64,000 bases of DNA, taken from assembly GCA_009363875.1 (NCBI GenBank), contig CM018695.1, forward strand, positions 67,640,907 through 67,704,906, read 5' to 3'. The translations under genes were made by a program, and so were the position numbers. Every line of letters begins with the position of its first letter. Position 1 is the first letter of the stretch. This DNA is from Mikania micrantha. Its lineage: Eukaryota > Streptophyta > Magnoliopsida > Asterales > Asteraceae. Shown here one piece after another: positions 44,707 through 56,434 of the stretch. Below the pieces are notes generated by a model, which had not been told where the DNA came from, searched no databases, and worked only from the letters and a program-made list of their open reading frames with translations.

Positions 44707-47571
44707 GGCATACGAAAGGGTCAAGCCCAGACGCCATCCCACCACATGCTTAGTCAAGTTCCACACTACTTGCGATACAACTAAAGGTATCCATTTCCCA
44801 ATTGTTCAACATGTCTGATATGTATTCATCTGTTATATCATATGTAGAATAATATAATATGAGGGATTTAGTTATCAAACCGGAGTATTGATAATCCCTC
44901 GATGTGTTAAGGAATTTAGATTAATTTAATCAGGTCCTTATATTATTCCATTACTTGTGGGGTTAACTGTTGTTTCACTTTTAAATATTAAGAGTGTTAG
45001 TTAACCACTTGAAATTTCTTCTTGACTTGTAGTGCATAGAGCTTAAAAGGAATCCATTGAAATCCTCACGTAATCAGATTTCAATGCATCCGATTTACCT
45101 CTACCACTTTGTATACCCAAAGACCTCATCGAAACAGTTACTAGTAATGTGACATGAGAATATAAATTACTCAGTCTACTAGACAACAAGAAACGATGGA
45201 TTAATTACTTATCACTGCATATTAATATCACCATGTGTCGCTTTCCAGAACCTGACTTGAAGTCGCCCTGTCACCGGTCATACGTTACCGACCAATGAAT
45301 CAATACGATCAACATACTAGCCCTACAAGCTAGAGGTTTGTCAAACCTATGGTACCACTATGCTATCGTCGGTTTAGTCACGTCAAACTAACTGGTCAGC
45401 GAATTATAGGGGCTTACATGATCAACTTGAACTAGTGGCACATGATTGAAGTGATATAATACAACAGGTCAATAGTAACTAATTGTAATTGCGTTCGTCC
45501 GTGTTATTTTTCTCAATGTCATATGTTCTTCGTGTTATTAACAAGGTTAAATAAGAACTTGTCTTATTACATTATGTTAATTATTTGCGTGAATGATGTT
45601 GTTATCATGAAGTTACATTATCATGATTATCATTCTTTGTTCCATGTTCTCTTGTAATATGTGTTGAGTTGTAAAACTAAGTGTTTAAAAGGACTTGTCC
45701 TATTACACTTACTTAACTCTTGTGTCGAATGTTATTACAAAGATACTTAGTATCTTTATAACATTCATATGTTTGTCTGTGATTATTCCAATGTTTTGTT
45801 TATGTAAGAATAACTAAGTGTTATAAGATAAAATCTTACAACTATGTTATTCTAATGTGTTGATGAACTAATAAGATACATTATATTGTTCATCTGATTA
45901 TCCCTGTCATATCATGATCATACAAGCATGCATACAATGATAAGCGATAATAAACAATTAATTATTATCTAAAATCAATGTAATAGCAATTTGTTAAGCA
46001 AAACTTTTAAGTAAATAAAAGTAAGCATGTTTCTCAGCCCCGAGAGTTTAAAATCAGTTAAGATTAAAGTAAAAAGGGGCATATGAACTCACCTTGTAGC
46101 AGTTGTGGTTGACTGAGCCTAAAACAAGAAATGCACGCGCTCTTTGTTGTACTTGTTGTTGTATTCACGATCCTGTATTGATTTCAAGTAATTTGTAACT
46201 TGTAAAGATGTGTTGTAAAGATTTACGTGTGTGTATGTGTTAGCCTAAAGTTGGCTAACACACGTAAGTCTCGGTCATTATTCGGCCCTTGATAAATCTT
46301 TTTCAGAGTTACTCTTAGTATATTTTGTTATTTGTTTACATTTTACTTTATTTTATCCTTGTCGTGTTGAGTCACTTTGTCCATTATAATTATTTGTAAT
46401 CATTGACTTGGACTTTAGATTTTATTTATAAATCCTTAGCCTAATTAACTTAAAGTTAACATACTTTGTTATTGGCATTATATCCAACTTTATTTTAACC
46501 TGTCATAATATATATCACCATCTTTGTAACAAAAATGAGATTTGTAAATCAATTTTCATATATAATCCCTTATGATTTATTCAAGTGTATATCTCCCATT
46601 TTAATAAATTGGGCCGAATAAAGGTTAACTGGGCCATATGTGTGTGACATGGGCCGATTAACTGGGCTGAAACGGCTCTTAGGCCAGAACAGTGGGCCTT
46701 GGCAGTTTGTTGGGCCTGTTAAATGTGTGTGTGGGCTATCTCACTGCTGCTGGGCCAAAGGAGTGTGTTGGGCCAAGAGGTTGGGTCAAAGAAATCTGTT
46801 GGGCATGAAACATGGTTAGTGGGCCTGATTATATGTTGGGCCGAGCATGTCTGCTTCCCTAATGAGAGTGGTCGACTGAAGTTCTGTTGGGCGAATGATG
46901 TTCAAGCCGAATGAAACAATCCTGAGCGAATGAAAATGGTCTAGGTCGAACCTCATGCCACCCCGACTGACCCCCACCGAAGGGAGCTTGACCACCGAAT
47001 GAAAACAGATTCGAATAAGGGTGCTCGAATGAAGGTTCGAATGAGGACGGGTTGACCGAATGGGGATGGTAGTCGAATAGGGCCATTCGGCCAACTGGCT
47101 GGTTCGATCGGGAGTGGGCTCCTTCGGCCATAGGCCATTCGGCCATAAGTTATTCGGTCACCTGTGTTTCTTATTCGGCCATAGTAAGGACCAACCTATA
47201 ACCGCCCCCATCTCAGGGTTTCAAGGTGTTTTCGAGGGTGGTGTATGCTAGGATTAAGGTTCATGGGTGTCGGCTTAGAAGGGGGAAAGCTCAGAACCGG
47301 TTTAAATCTTGTGGGTCGCCCTTAGGGGTGAAAACCCTATTTTTCGTGATCTTTGCAACTGATTACCTCGAATCTCAGTGGACTTGGCTCTAGATCGGTT
47401 ATACTTTCATGTAGAGGAGATCAAGATCTTCGTTTAGGTTCAAGAACCACTCGATTTCGTTAAGAAATGAGTAAGTTATGGGGTTTTTAAGCTTGAAATC
47501 TAGTGAGGGAGATGGTGGCCGGGATTAGGGTTTTTAGAGAAAGAAGGAGGTGAAAGAAATGAAGGAAATAC

Positions 47572-49770
47572 TGTAAGCCCCAAAACCCACTAACACATGA
47601 CACGTGTTTTTAAATGACAAATCAAAATAGGTCCCAGATTTTTCAAACCGACAAATGTAATTAACACCTTAAACACCCCACTTTAATGGACTTTAATGAA
47701 TAATTGATGTTAATTAAACATTCAATAGCAAAAACTACATTAGAGTTATTCACCAAAAACCTTTGTTTTAAACCAACAAAGAAAACCCACAAAAGATGTT
47801 TGATCCGAATCCTTGCGAGGCAATCCGATCACGACCCCGTTCAACCCTTCCGTTCACCTGAAACACCATAATTAAGTCACCATTAGTTCATTAGAACTAA
47901 GTAAGATCACCATGCCCGTCCACCCGAGCTTACATGACCCAAAAAGTCAATTTTGGTCAAATTCAGCCACTGGCGTATTGGTTGGCGTATTTGGAGGCGT
48001 ATCACAGAAAAATTTGGGAGCTGAAGCTGAGGCTGGCGTATCATACGCCCCCCCTGGCGTATGATACGCCGGGGCACACCTGCACGGCCATTTTTCCTGT
48101 TTTAAGCCATCTTGACCCATTCCGCTCAAATACGATCATTCCAATACCCCCATAAACATTATATAACACCATATAATCATATTAAACACCTTAATTCACC
48201 AAATTATAACCATCATGGTCATAATATCAAACGATTTACTAACGGGTCGTTTGCACCCAAAACTCCATTGAAATCTTATTCCACAAGATTTCTCAAGTTA
48301 AGTAAACCACACCACTTGTGTTTTACAAACTTGATTACACCCAACAAAGAATATTCACACACCATGTGAATAATCCAATGTCATGATCACACCACTTGTG
48401 ATTCAAAACACCAAGATTAAGTCAATTTCAAGTATAAGTTCACACACCTTGTGAACTATTTGCATACAACCACCACACATTCAAATAAACACTAAGTCAA
48501 TCATAGACTAGCATTAGAACACCATATCAACAATAATCAAGCAACATATATCACCTATTGCTCATTATTGTCTAACAACAAGATCATAATCACCAACTCA
48601 CCCAAAAGTCAAATCTTTCACTATAACATTCATGCATGCATAACACCATTACACATAACAAGTAAAAGATTTGGGTGACTTACCTTGATCCAACGAGCTA
48701 TCCTCTATAACAACTTCCTTCTCGGGTCGTTTGGTTCCACCCACACCTTCACTATCAATTCCTATTATCACAACTAATAGGTTTAATACAAGATTTGACT
48801 ATAATTAGTCAAATTACACCCCCATGACCCATTATCACCAATTACACCTAGATTATAGTCATATGACCTCCAAATCACAAAAGTTTCATCTTTTATGATC
48901 ATAACAACCAATTACTCTCACCCTTTCATTTAAACCCATTTTTAGATAATAATTTAAGTTGTTGACATTTCATCAAACAACATATGTGCAGGAATTTTAC
49001 CTACACATTTCAATTACTTCTAAACTCCATCAATTTCCCCCATTTATGTTTCTAATCATCCAATTTCAAAAATCACCAAAGTCAAACAATTTCAAATGAT
49101 AGAAACCATAAAGTTATCATGTAAGCTATCATCAAACACCCATTTTAAAAACTCCTAGTTCATCTTCCTCATGAACATGCAAAAACTCCATTTTAATCAT
49201 TTACACCAAACTCAATGAAATGATCAAAATGTTGTTCCTAAAATGATATTCATGATGATTAGGAACATATGATACCATCTAAACTTCCAAATTTTGATTT
49301 CACCCATCAAACCCACACCCCCATATGAAACCCACGAAAATCTCATCAAAACCCACCAAAATTTCTTACCTATGTGTAGTAGAATGCAAGGAGAGCTCAA
49401 ATCTTCAGTTGCATTCAAGATCAAACCATGAATCATGCACCAATTTGATGGATTTTCAGAATTTTGAGGTTTCTCCTTGTCTCCCTCCCCTCTCTTTCAC
49501 GTTTCCAGCCACATACACATAAAGAATGTGTAATTTTGACCAAGTCAACATCTTTAACCATCCATTTTACAACTTTCAGCTATTGGCAACTTTGGTCCCT
49601 CTTTTACTAGTTAACTCTAACTAGTTATGACTAACTAAATTAAGTTAGTAAACACCCACCATAATTTCAAGAATCAAATATTTATAAAACACCCACCAAA
49701 TAAAATATAAAATAAAATTTTACACCAATTATATTCGTTTTATAATATTTTATCTAAACGGGTCGTTACA
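47572..49770. mobile_element. Nested solo LTR of another family, 2199 bp
   Basis: Starts TGTAAGCCCC and ends GGGTCGTTACA, with perfect 5-bp duplications AATAC at 47567-47571 and 49771-49775. The surrounding LTR sequence rejoins when it is removed. No gag-pol. Contains the paired 15-mers GGCGTATCATACGCC (48035-48049) and GGCGTATGATACGCC (48056-48070), and three more 'ggcgtat' motifs just upstream. The short frames at 47934-48369 and 49224-49522 are unsupported. Confidence 0.9.
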
Positions 49771-50582
49771 AATACCCTCATTTAGGGTATTTATACCCCG
49801 GGAGGGTTCGGGTTCGTTTTTCTTGCTCGGTTCGCGTTTTCGTTGCGTTTCCGGAACGTAATGCGCGTGTTTACGGGTTTTAAATAGAAATAGTTTCTTT
49901 ATTTATTTTTGATGAGTTTCAAAATTGTAAAACGTTAAAATGTTTTATTTTCTTAAATTATTGTCGTTCGTGTCGTTTTCGTTTTTGTTTCGTCAGAACG
50001 TGTTGCATTCGCACGTATTCGTTCGAATCGTCACCCGAACGAACACGACGATGGTTTTGCTTTCTGACTTTTGTTTTCTACTTTTCAGTCATTATTTCAG
50101 AACTCCAAACTCACAGATATGTTTGTGTGAATCGTCACCCATGCAAACACGCTGTCAGTTCGTAATTCTGAAATAACACTGCAATTGTGTTTGAATTGTG
50201 TTTCCTCACTGACGGACTCAACTAAACTTCCTGTTTTCACATTGTTTTCGTTCTGATTTGTCGGCCATCTGATTCCTGTCATCTGTGGATATCAGATCGC
50301 AACCGACTTGTTCTTGTTATTTACTTGAACACTGTTGTTTCTCATGATCTGTTGTGTTAACTGTACTTAGGTTTTCACTTAAATACGCACAACTAATGTT
50401 TCAAATGCGTGTTGTACTCACAGTATTTAAGTTTACACGAAAATACGTACAACTGTTTCTTGTATTTTAAATTCAATCAATACGAGCACTGTTCATATAC
50501 ATGTATTTACACATAGTAAATAGTGGAAGTACACATACCGTACGGACTTGCCGGACGATCTGGTACTGGATGTCACATTCCA

Positions 50583-51402
50583 TCCTCTCCATTTTAGTTA
50601 TTTTTTTTATAAATGGCTTGAAATGGAGACATTTAAGCCGAGACTTTAACTAGTTTTAATATTTGATGCTTTGGGATAAACGCGTAAAAACATCGCAAGT
50701 GGAATCTTTAATATTCGACCCAACCCGCCCATTTTGCCAGGCATAATTAGGTCTCTCATAAAAAATAGTCATAAAGATAGTCACTAGACTAGAAACATGC
50801 CGTTTTCAGTTTTACTTGTTAGATTGATAAAAATAAAAGAAACCATTATTCAAACGTGTAAAAGTGATGACGTAATAATTTTTTACTCAACTAAGTTGCC
50901 ATGAATTTATAGAGACTGTTTAAAAAATATTAATATTATAAAATTATGTACTATACCAAAAACAAAATATTTATTCAGATCTGGTTGACTGGTTCAATGT
51001 TAATATGAAAAACATCTACGAACTAAGATGGTGTCAATGCCTACATCGTTTTCCAATGACCGAATATACTCAAGCAGTTGAATAGTTTTATCAAATGTTT
51101 AAAAAAATAGTCATATTGTGTTTAAAAAACTAGGCTAAAATAAAAATACTACAAATAATAAAAAAAAAACACCAAAAATGAAATCGATACCAACCTTTTA
51201 AGACATATAAAACCTAGAGATCATCAGTGAAAAAAAATCAAGAACAGAAAGACACGATTAACCCTAAAGCACAAACTTGCATATATCAATCATGAAATTT
51301 GATAGTTTACATCGATCCAATATAAACCTAATGAAGCGATGCATTATTTTGAAGACGTTGCCTCAAACAATTGGTTTCTAAGTTTACGTATCACACCATT
51401 AA
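50583..51402. other. AT-rich intergenic sequence
   Basis: No gene. About 51236-51375 has weak similarity to 53740-53940 (shared 'gattaaccctaaa', 'cataaactt..ata', 'gaagacgttgcctcaaca'-like text), so it may be part of an older repeat present three times between 51.2 and 54 kb. Confidence 0.4.
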
Positions 51403-51634
51403 GACCATCCGGTGTGCCTCTTGGGTGGGAGTGGCTGAAGCGTAAATGGGGGTGGAACACCGCCCCTAGAGGTGTGGTAGTCTTGGGCGTGGCCACATCC
51501 ACGCTTCCTTTACCACCTTTACCGTTTGAAACATTGTGGTAGTCTTGGGCGTGGGAGGTCTTGGGCATATCCACCACAAATGGTTTAGTGGGTGGTTGTG
51601 GTGGATGCCTATGTGACGTCTAAGTGGAATGGTC
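51403..51634. mobile_element. Possible short TIR MITE
   Basis: GACCATCC at the left and GGAATGGTC at the right form short imperfect inverted ends around a GC-richer 232-bp body with a repeated 'gtggtagtcttgggcgtgg'. No target duplication was seen, so tentative. Overlapping frames on both strands are not genes. Confidence 0.3.
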
Positions 51635-51786
51635 GATCGAGCTTGCTTCAATCCCTTTAGCGATTGATTTTAATATGGAACCCTTAATTGAAATTCCGAC
51701 TTCACTCTGTGGATGCTAATTGATCAAGATTAAAATGGTTTAAAGTGAAAGTTTTCATTCTTTTAACCATTAACTAATCTCAACCT

Positions 51787-52105
51787 ACCCAGATAAGTTA
51801 TCCTAGTAGTAGAAGACCCACCTTCTAATCTGGAGGTCAAGCAATCTACTTCCACTTGAGGCACTTTGATGGATACTAGGTGAGGGGATGAATCTTGAGT
51901 TTAATATATCTTGGGTTCTGAACCGATGGGGGGCGCAATTTTTACAGCAAAAATAAGCCGGTTTCTGCGCATCAGGTGCAGCTCTTCCAAGGGTGACGTC
52001 GGTAAAACAGGCTATCGCTCCCTTGAGGAAGGGGTCTTCCGAGGCATGCTGGCGTGGTGCATATGCCACGACGTTACGCTCGGTTGTTGCTGTTAAAAAA
52101 AAAAA
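51787..52105 (+). mobile_element. SINE-like retroposon with 15-bp target duplication and poly-A tail
   Basis: Perfect 15-bp duplications AACTAATCTCAACCT at 51772-51786 and 52106-52120. The insert ends in a run of A. The body includes 'ggaggtcaagcaatc' (B-box position) and a GC-rich 3' half. The 112-codon minus-strand frame over it is a chance frame. Confidence 0.8.
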
Positions 52106-52120
52106 AACTAATCTCAACCT

Positions 52121-52483
52121 TATCAGATTAACTTGATTCACTCCTTGAAACCTCTTTATTGTATATCAAACACTAACACTTGAAATGGTTTGTGGTTCTC
52201 CGTCACTTGCTAGGGATGAATAATCACACCAATCCTTCTGAATTTTTTAGAATCCAAATGCAAATTAGATAATACAATTGTGATCCTCTTTTCGAACAAC
52301 ATTACATTGCAAGTTGTCTAAAACTCATTCATAATGACATGCCCTAATTGATCACTTTTAGGCCCTTTAAATTCACACCAACACTATTTTTTTTTGTTTT
52401 TGATGTCAAGGACTAAAACAACAAATAATCCATCCTTCATTACAGGATTCAAACTTCTAGATTGCGATCTTGTTTGAACATTG
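52121..52483. other. Intergenic sequence, nothing recognised
   Basis: No coding or repeat boundary. It ends at the 'ctctgataccat' motif that starts the direct repeat. Confidence 0.4.
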
Positions 52484-52618
52484 ACTCTGATACCATCATA
52501 GGATCTATATATTATTGAAACAACTCATTCAATCAAGAAAAATAAATCAATAATAGGAAAATGAGATTAACCCAAAAAGATAAACTTGAATACATTAATC
52601 AAATCAATCTAATAGCTG
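52484..52618. repeat. Direct repeat, left copy (LTR- or TRIM-like)
   Basis: About 135 bp, 'ctctgataccatcatagg ... atcaatctaata', roughly 90% identical to 53689-53825. 'ctctgatacca' reverses to TGGTATCAGAG, an iMet primer-site motif, and it is present in both copies, so these are not the plain LTRs of one element. Confidence 0.6.
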
Positions 52619-53688
52619 ATGGTTGGGGGTTGGAATGCCGATTATGTGTGTTTAATGTTAAATATTATACATCTTCAAGTGCGTAATTGGGTGAAATTAG
52701 ATAACTATGCGATTTGGTGGTTTTGTAGGTTAAACGCACGGATTGGAAGCAATTTTGGAAAGATAAAAGGCGATTAGGAATGAATGGATTTCGAGCTTAA
52801 ATGATAGAGGATTGAAAGATGAGGATTTGGGCGTTTACGGGAAGCTAAACGGGCTTGAAACGAGAAAGTTATGAAGAAAACAAGATTTTGGGAGTCTGAC
52901 CGGCGTGGCTTGCGGCTTGGGCGTAACCCACGGCTGCTGGAGTGTGTTTTAACAGAACTTGGCCGGCGTATCCTACGGCCTGGTGTAGCCTACGCTGGTC
53001 GTGAATTATGCACGTATTTAAACCTCAAAAATTAGGGTTTTAGACTCCTTAAATATCCATGATGAAGATCCAATCAAGTTTTGTAGATCAATTCGGTGTT
53101 ATGAGCGGTTAATCTCTTCGTGGTTTCCTCCGGGTGGAGGATTATTGTAGGTAGATGATTTGATTTAGTTTTCTCGTTTGTTTGGGACATGCAATCTAAG
53201 CATTCGATTCTTCTTGCTAGTTGTTTTGATTATTTTATTGTAAACGATTGGATTTGATTTGAACCTTAATCATTGTTTTTCGATTCCTGAGAGTTCTAGT
53301 AGTTGGGATATATTAAGTTGTGTTTTCGTTTGATTATATTCAAATGATGTTCATGTGATAATCTTCCATTGTTTTACAATCGAAACAAATGGTCCTTGTG
53401 TGTCACAATCAATTAATTCATATGTTCATGTCTATGTGAATTCTCAATTGGAAACTAAGTTAAACATTTATCTTTGAATCCAAATCCCGGGGGAATCACC
53501 TTTTTCATTATTGTTTAAAAACTATTTTAGTTAATTGCAATTGATTTTCAAGTTTAAGAGAAACAAACTTTCAATCGATTTTCCAATTGTTAATTATTTA
53601 AGTAGTGATAATTACAAACACTTTCCACAATAATCCTCGTGATTCGACACACGACTTACCCTATCTAATAAGGTAATTGGGACGGAAT
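52619..53688. mobile_element. Unclassified 1.07-kb insert between the direct repeats
   Basis: No frame with a domain. Carries degenerate 'ccggcgt(a/g)...' motifs (52900-53005) reminiscent of the palindromic 15-mers in the LTR at 47572. Further on are leader-like stretches ('cctccgggtggagg', 'gtgattcgacacacgactta') of the kind seen in LTR-retrotransposon leaders. No boundary duplication was found. Confidence 0.3.
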
Positions 53689-53825
53689 TTGACTGATACC
53701 ATCATAGGATCCATATATTATTGAAACAACTCATTCAATCAAGAAAAATAAATCAATAATAGGAAGATGAGATTAACCCTAAAACATAAACTTGTATACA
53801 TTAATCGCATCAATCTAATGGCTTA
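53689..53825. repeat. Direct repeat, right copy
   Basis: Partner of 52484-52618, beginning 'gactgataccatcatagg' (CT deleted from the primer-site motif). Confidence 0.6.
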
Positions 53826-54013
53826 CATCAATTTTTTTTAACATCTAGAATATTTAAGATAAAACATCAATCTTATATAAACCAGATAAATCGATGCACT
53901 ATTTAGAAGATAATGCTTCAACAGCCGGTCTCTAATTATAATTTACAAGGTTGGATCTACTAAGAAGAGATTTTTGCTTAAGAATAGTGAGAGGCAATAG
54001 GAGTTTGACATGC

Positions 54014-54245
54014 GTAATGATAAAAATATAGAAACAAAAATCTAATACAAAAACAAAATACAGTAATAAAACAAAATCCAGTAAAAAAACAAAATCTAGT
54101 ACAAAAAAATAAAAAATCCAGTACAAAAAAATAAAAATATAGCAAAAAAAATAATCCAGTACAAAAAAAAATGTAGCACAAAAAACACAAATCCAATGTA
54201 AAAAAAGAATCTAGTACTATTAAAATAAAAATCGAGTGCAAAAAA
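54014..54245. repeat. A-rich degenerate tandem repeat
   Basis: Around ten copies of a 12-25 bp unit like 'aaaatccagtacaaaaa'. On the minus strand it reads as Phe/Leu/Val-rich open frames, which are artefacts of the repeat. Confidence 0.75.
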
Positions 54246-55440
54246 TAAATTTTATACCTAAATTGTAATGCTACATATCAAAATTATATTAGTCCTTACT
54301 CTTTTTAGACAAAAATTTCTTATTAGACAAAATGTTTTTCTTATTTGATCTTTCCTCTATAATTTACATATCAAACCATTCACCAATTATAATTACATTA
54401 CCAACTTATGCTACACATTCTACTAGTTACATTCGTGATGTATATTTATTTCTTCGTATATAAAACTTGGACAAACAATTAATGCAAACAAAGATTAAAG
54501 GCTGTTTGATAACCTTTTAATGTTTTTATTTAAAGTATACCTCTGAATTGGTCAAAGGATGGAACAATTTGTTTCACTAAAAAAAACACGTATGACTCGG
54601 TCGACCACCCTCTTAATCATTAAGTTTTAAACAATATCTGAAAGATTCAGATTTCTTACTAGCTTAACACTTAATGAATCAAACAACACGTAAGTTTTTG
54701 TTTTCCTCGTGAAAGTTCAAGATATGGCTTGAAAATAGAATTAATAAATATTATCCCACTTCAAATTTTGTGTACAAAAATCATTGTTTCTTGCATAATT
54801 AAACCCGTTGTATCGACAAATAAACAAAAACTATGGAACCAAAGTGTTGTCATTTTTAATTTTATCGTTGTTGGGGCACGATATAATTTATAGAGAAAGA
54901 CGCACAGGGGAGGAGTTCAATTAAGTTACGATGGTGCGGATCGAGTTGCCGTTTGCCCAAAACGTGATAGCCATAGAGGGAGCCAGGGAGGGTCATGTTC
55001 CCACACCCTCACGAACGCCACATCTCCAGCCCTGCAGTGTGGCTCGAGTGTTACGGATTGTTTTATAACATAAATGTAATGAAACTAGATAATACTGACA
55101 CGTGGTGTCATGTAGACGTAACAAACTCATTTCTCTTTGAGGGTGAATTGATTATAATAAACGTAGGCGAGAAAACACGTGAAGAAAGAAATATGAAGGG
55201 AAACATGTCATAGGCATTCTTGGTGGTTGACGTGGAGAGGGTTCTACTTCATGAATAGAGGACATTTACATATGTTTTTAAGACGTGTTTAAAGAACCGA
55301 ATTGGACCCACTGGTTTGATTGGAAACTACTTTGAATCAGGAATCAACTGGTCAAACTAGTGAAACGATGGTTGGTCAGCTGAAACGACCAGTAAGACCA
55401 ATAAACTAGGTTAGTTGAACCGAATTCAATTGTATGTTAA
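54246..55440. other. Intergenic sequence, nothing identified
   Basis: A GC-richer patch at 54890-55050 stands out from the AT-rich surroundings. The 72-codon frame at 54995-55213 matches nothing I recognise. Confidence 0.45.
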
Positions 55441-55836
55441 TTTATATGCAGTGGCGGATCCAGGAAAAATTTTCAGTGGGTTCACTAGTTATAAACACTT
55501 CAATTAGATAGAACCGGACACAAAAAATTCCGGGTCGGTTTGACGGTTCGAGTCTTGTAATGTTTATCACGTAATAACAATGTGATATATTAAGTCAATA
55601 ATTAAAAAGATATCGTCATTAATTAAAGAGTTCGAAGGTGCGAAGTGTACGCTCCTTTAAGATTTCTGAGCTCCGGACTAAACGAGAGTCAAAGGGGTCG
55701 CGCCCCTTGTGGGGTTCGGGGCAACGCCCCGAAACATAAACGAAATTTAGGAAAAAATATTAATTTCGGAAAGTGATTTAACACGATTCTATATAAATTC
55801 ATGCATTGATTATCGAGAATTATCTAACAAAAATCA

Positions 55837-55950
55837 CTTAATCCATTCGTAACGCTTTCAAGTGCTTCCTTTTCAAACGCACATTTGTCTTTACGATCTT
55901 CACTGCCAAAAAACACCTCTCAACTGTCGCGGTTGAAACCATATGGGCCT
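55837..55950 (-). pseudogene. hAT transposase C-terminal fragment
   Basis: The minus-strand frame ending at a stop near 55838 reads MVSTATVERCFLAVKIVKTN and about 15 more residues. It matches the start of the hAT C-terminal dimerisation domain found in plant TTF-type/ZMYM-like hAT proteins ('VxTATVERxFSAMKIVKT', family knowledge). The catalytic domain is absent and the tail after KIVKTN is degenerate, so it cannot act as a transposase. Confidence 0.7.
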
Positions 55951-56032
55951 TAAAATAAATTCCAAGGGTTAAGAAGTTGAGTGGGATCCTTGCCACTCAC
56001 TAACCTCTTCTTGCATCCGCCTCTGGACTTAC

Positions 56033-56168
56033 TCCTGAACAAGTGATTCTCCAAGCTGCCTCGTGGCATAAATTCATAAACCAGAAGCCTATGTTCATCT
56101 TCCAAACAATACCCAATCAAATTCACCAGATTTTGGTGCGAAAATTGCCCTAAATAATTCACTTCCGC
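56033..56168 (-). pseudogene. Captured exon of an RLCK-VII-type receptor-like kinase
   Basis: 136 nt read as AEVNYLGQFSHQNLVNLIGYC, then a segment containing LLVYEFMPRGSLENHLFR. This is kinase subdomains III-V (alpha-C helix to hinge) of BIK1/PBL-like cytoplasmic kinases, by family knowledge. An intron acceptor ('attattacag') lies just before it and a donor ('gtaagt', 56027-56032) just after, so one whole exon was captured with both splice sites. The frame remains open within the exon, but ATP-binding and catalytic parts are missing. In a host intron it could be spliced in as a cassette exon (inference). Also possible: remnant of a real kinase gene disrupted in place, but the 8-bp duplications argue for transport by the hAT. 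Confidence 0.85.
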
Positions 56169-56434
56169 CTGTAATAATCAAGATTTTCTCTAACAAATAT
56201 CACTTGTATCAATCAAGTTGATAAATTAGTGTGAAAATATCATTAATAATTCACTCTTAAAAATCTTAATGGTTCACTTCAGGATTCACCCCTAAAATAT
56301 CAATGGGTTCACCCTATTGTTAAACTCCTTCGAAAATTTTTTTTCCTACTAACGAGCCGAAGCTCGGTGGGTTCCTGTGAACCCATATTTTGTATGTAGA
56401 TCCGCCATTGTTTATATGTGTGTGTGTGTGTATA

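Larger units (their letters stand above)
44139..50577 (-). mobile_element. Second long Ty3/gypsy solo LTR, TSD TTCCA, with a nested solo LTR
   Basis: Starts TGTCACACCCCGAGCCGGC and ends GGATGTCACA, flanked by TTCCA at 44134-44138 and 50578-50582. Without the nested insertion (2199 bp plus one 5-bp duplication) it is about 4235 bp. The first 90 bp match the Tekay LTR closely; the rest is diverged but keeps module order: 'tatatatagggcatac ... gacgccatcccaccac', 'ctcagccccg', a CGAATG/TTCGGCC block (46850-47170), 'gaaagctcagaacc' and paired 'cgaatcgtcaccc' motifs. No internal domain remains. Orientation is by analogy with the intact element. Confidence 0.9.
55449..56410 (-). mobile_element. Composite hAT element carrying a kinase exon, 962 bp
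   Basis: Ends CAGTGGCGGATCC and ...GATCCGCCATTG (reversed CAATGGCGGATC), with perfect 8-bp duplications TTTATATG at 55441-55448 and 56411-56418. So the whole unit moved as one. On the minus strand it holds intron sequence, a complete receptor-like kinase exon with splice sites, an internal hAT-end-like CAGAGGCGGATGC (near 56011-56023) and a hAT transposase tail. It also has the 'ggggcgttgccccgaaccccac' type block (55695-55735) usual in these hAT elements. Non-autonomous. Confidence 0.9.

Noticed and set aside
51803..52141. 112-codon minus-strand frame
   Set aside because: Covers a SINE including its poly-A tail; no domain.
53932..54241. Hydrophobic Phe/Leu-rich minus-strand frames that look like membrane proteins
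   Set aside because: Direct product of an A-rich tandem repeat read in reverse.
54014..54245. Possible CRISPR-like array
   Set aside because: Irregular A-rich repeats without distinct spacers in a plant genome; simple-sequence expansion.
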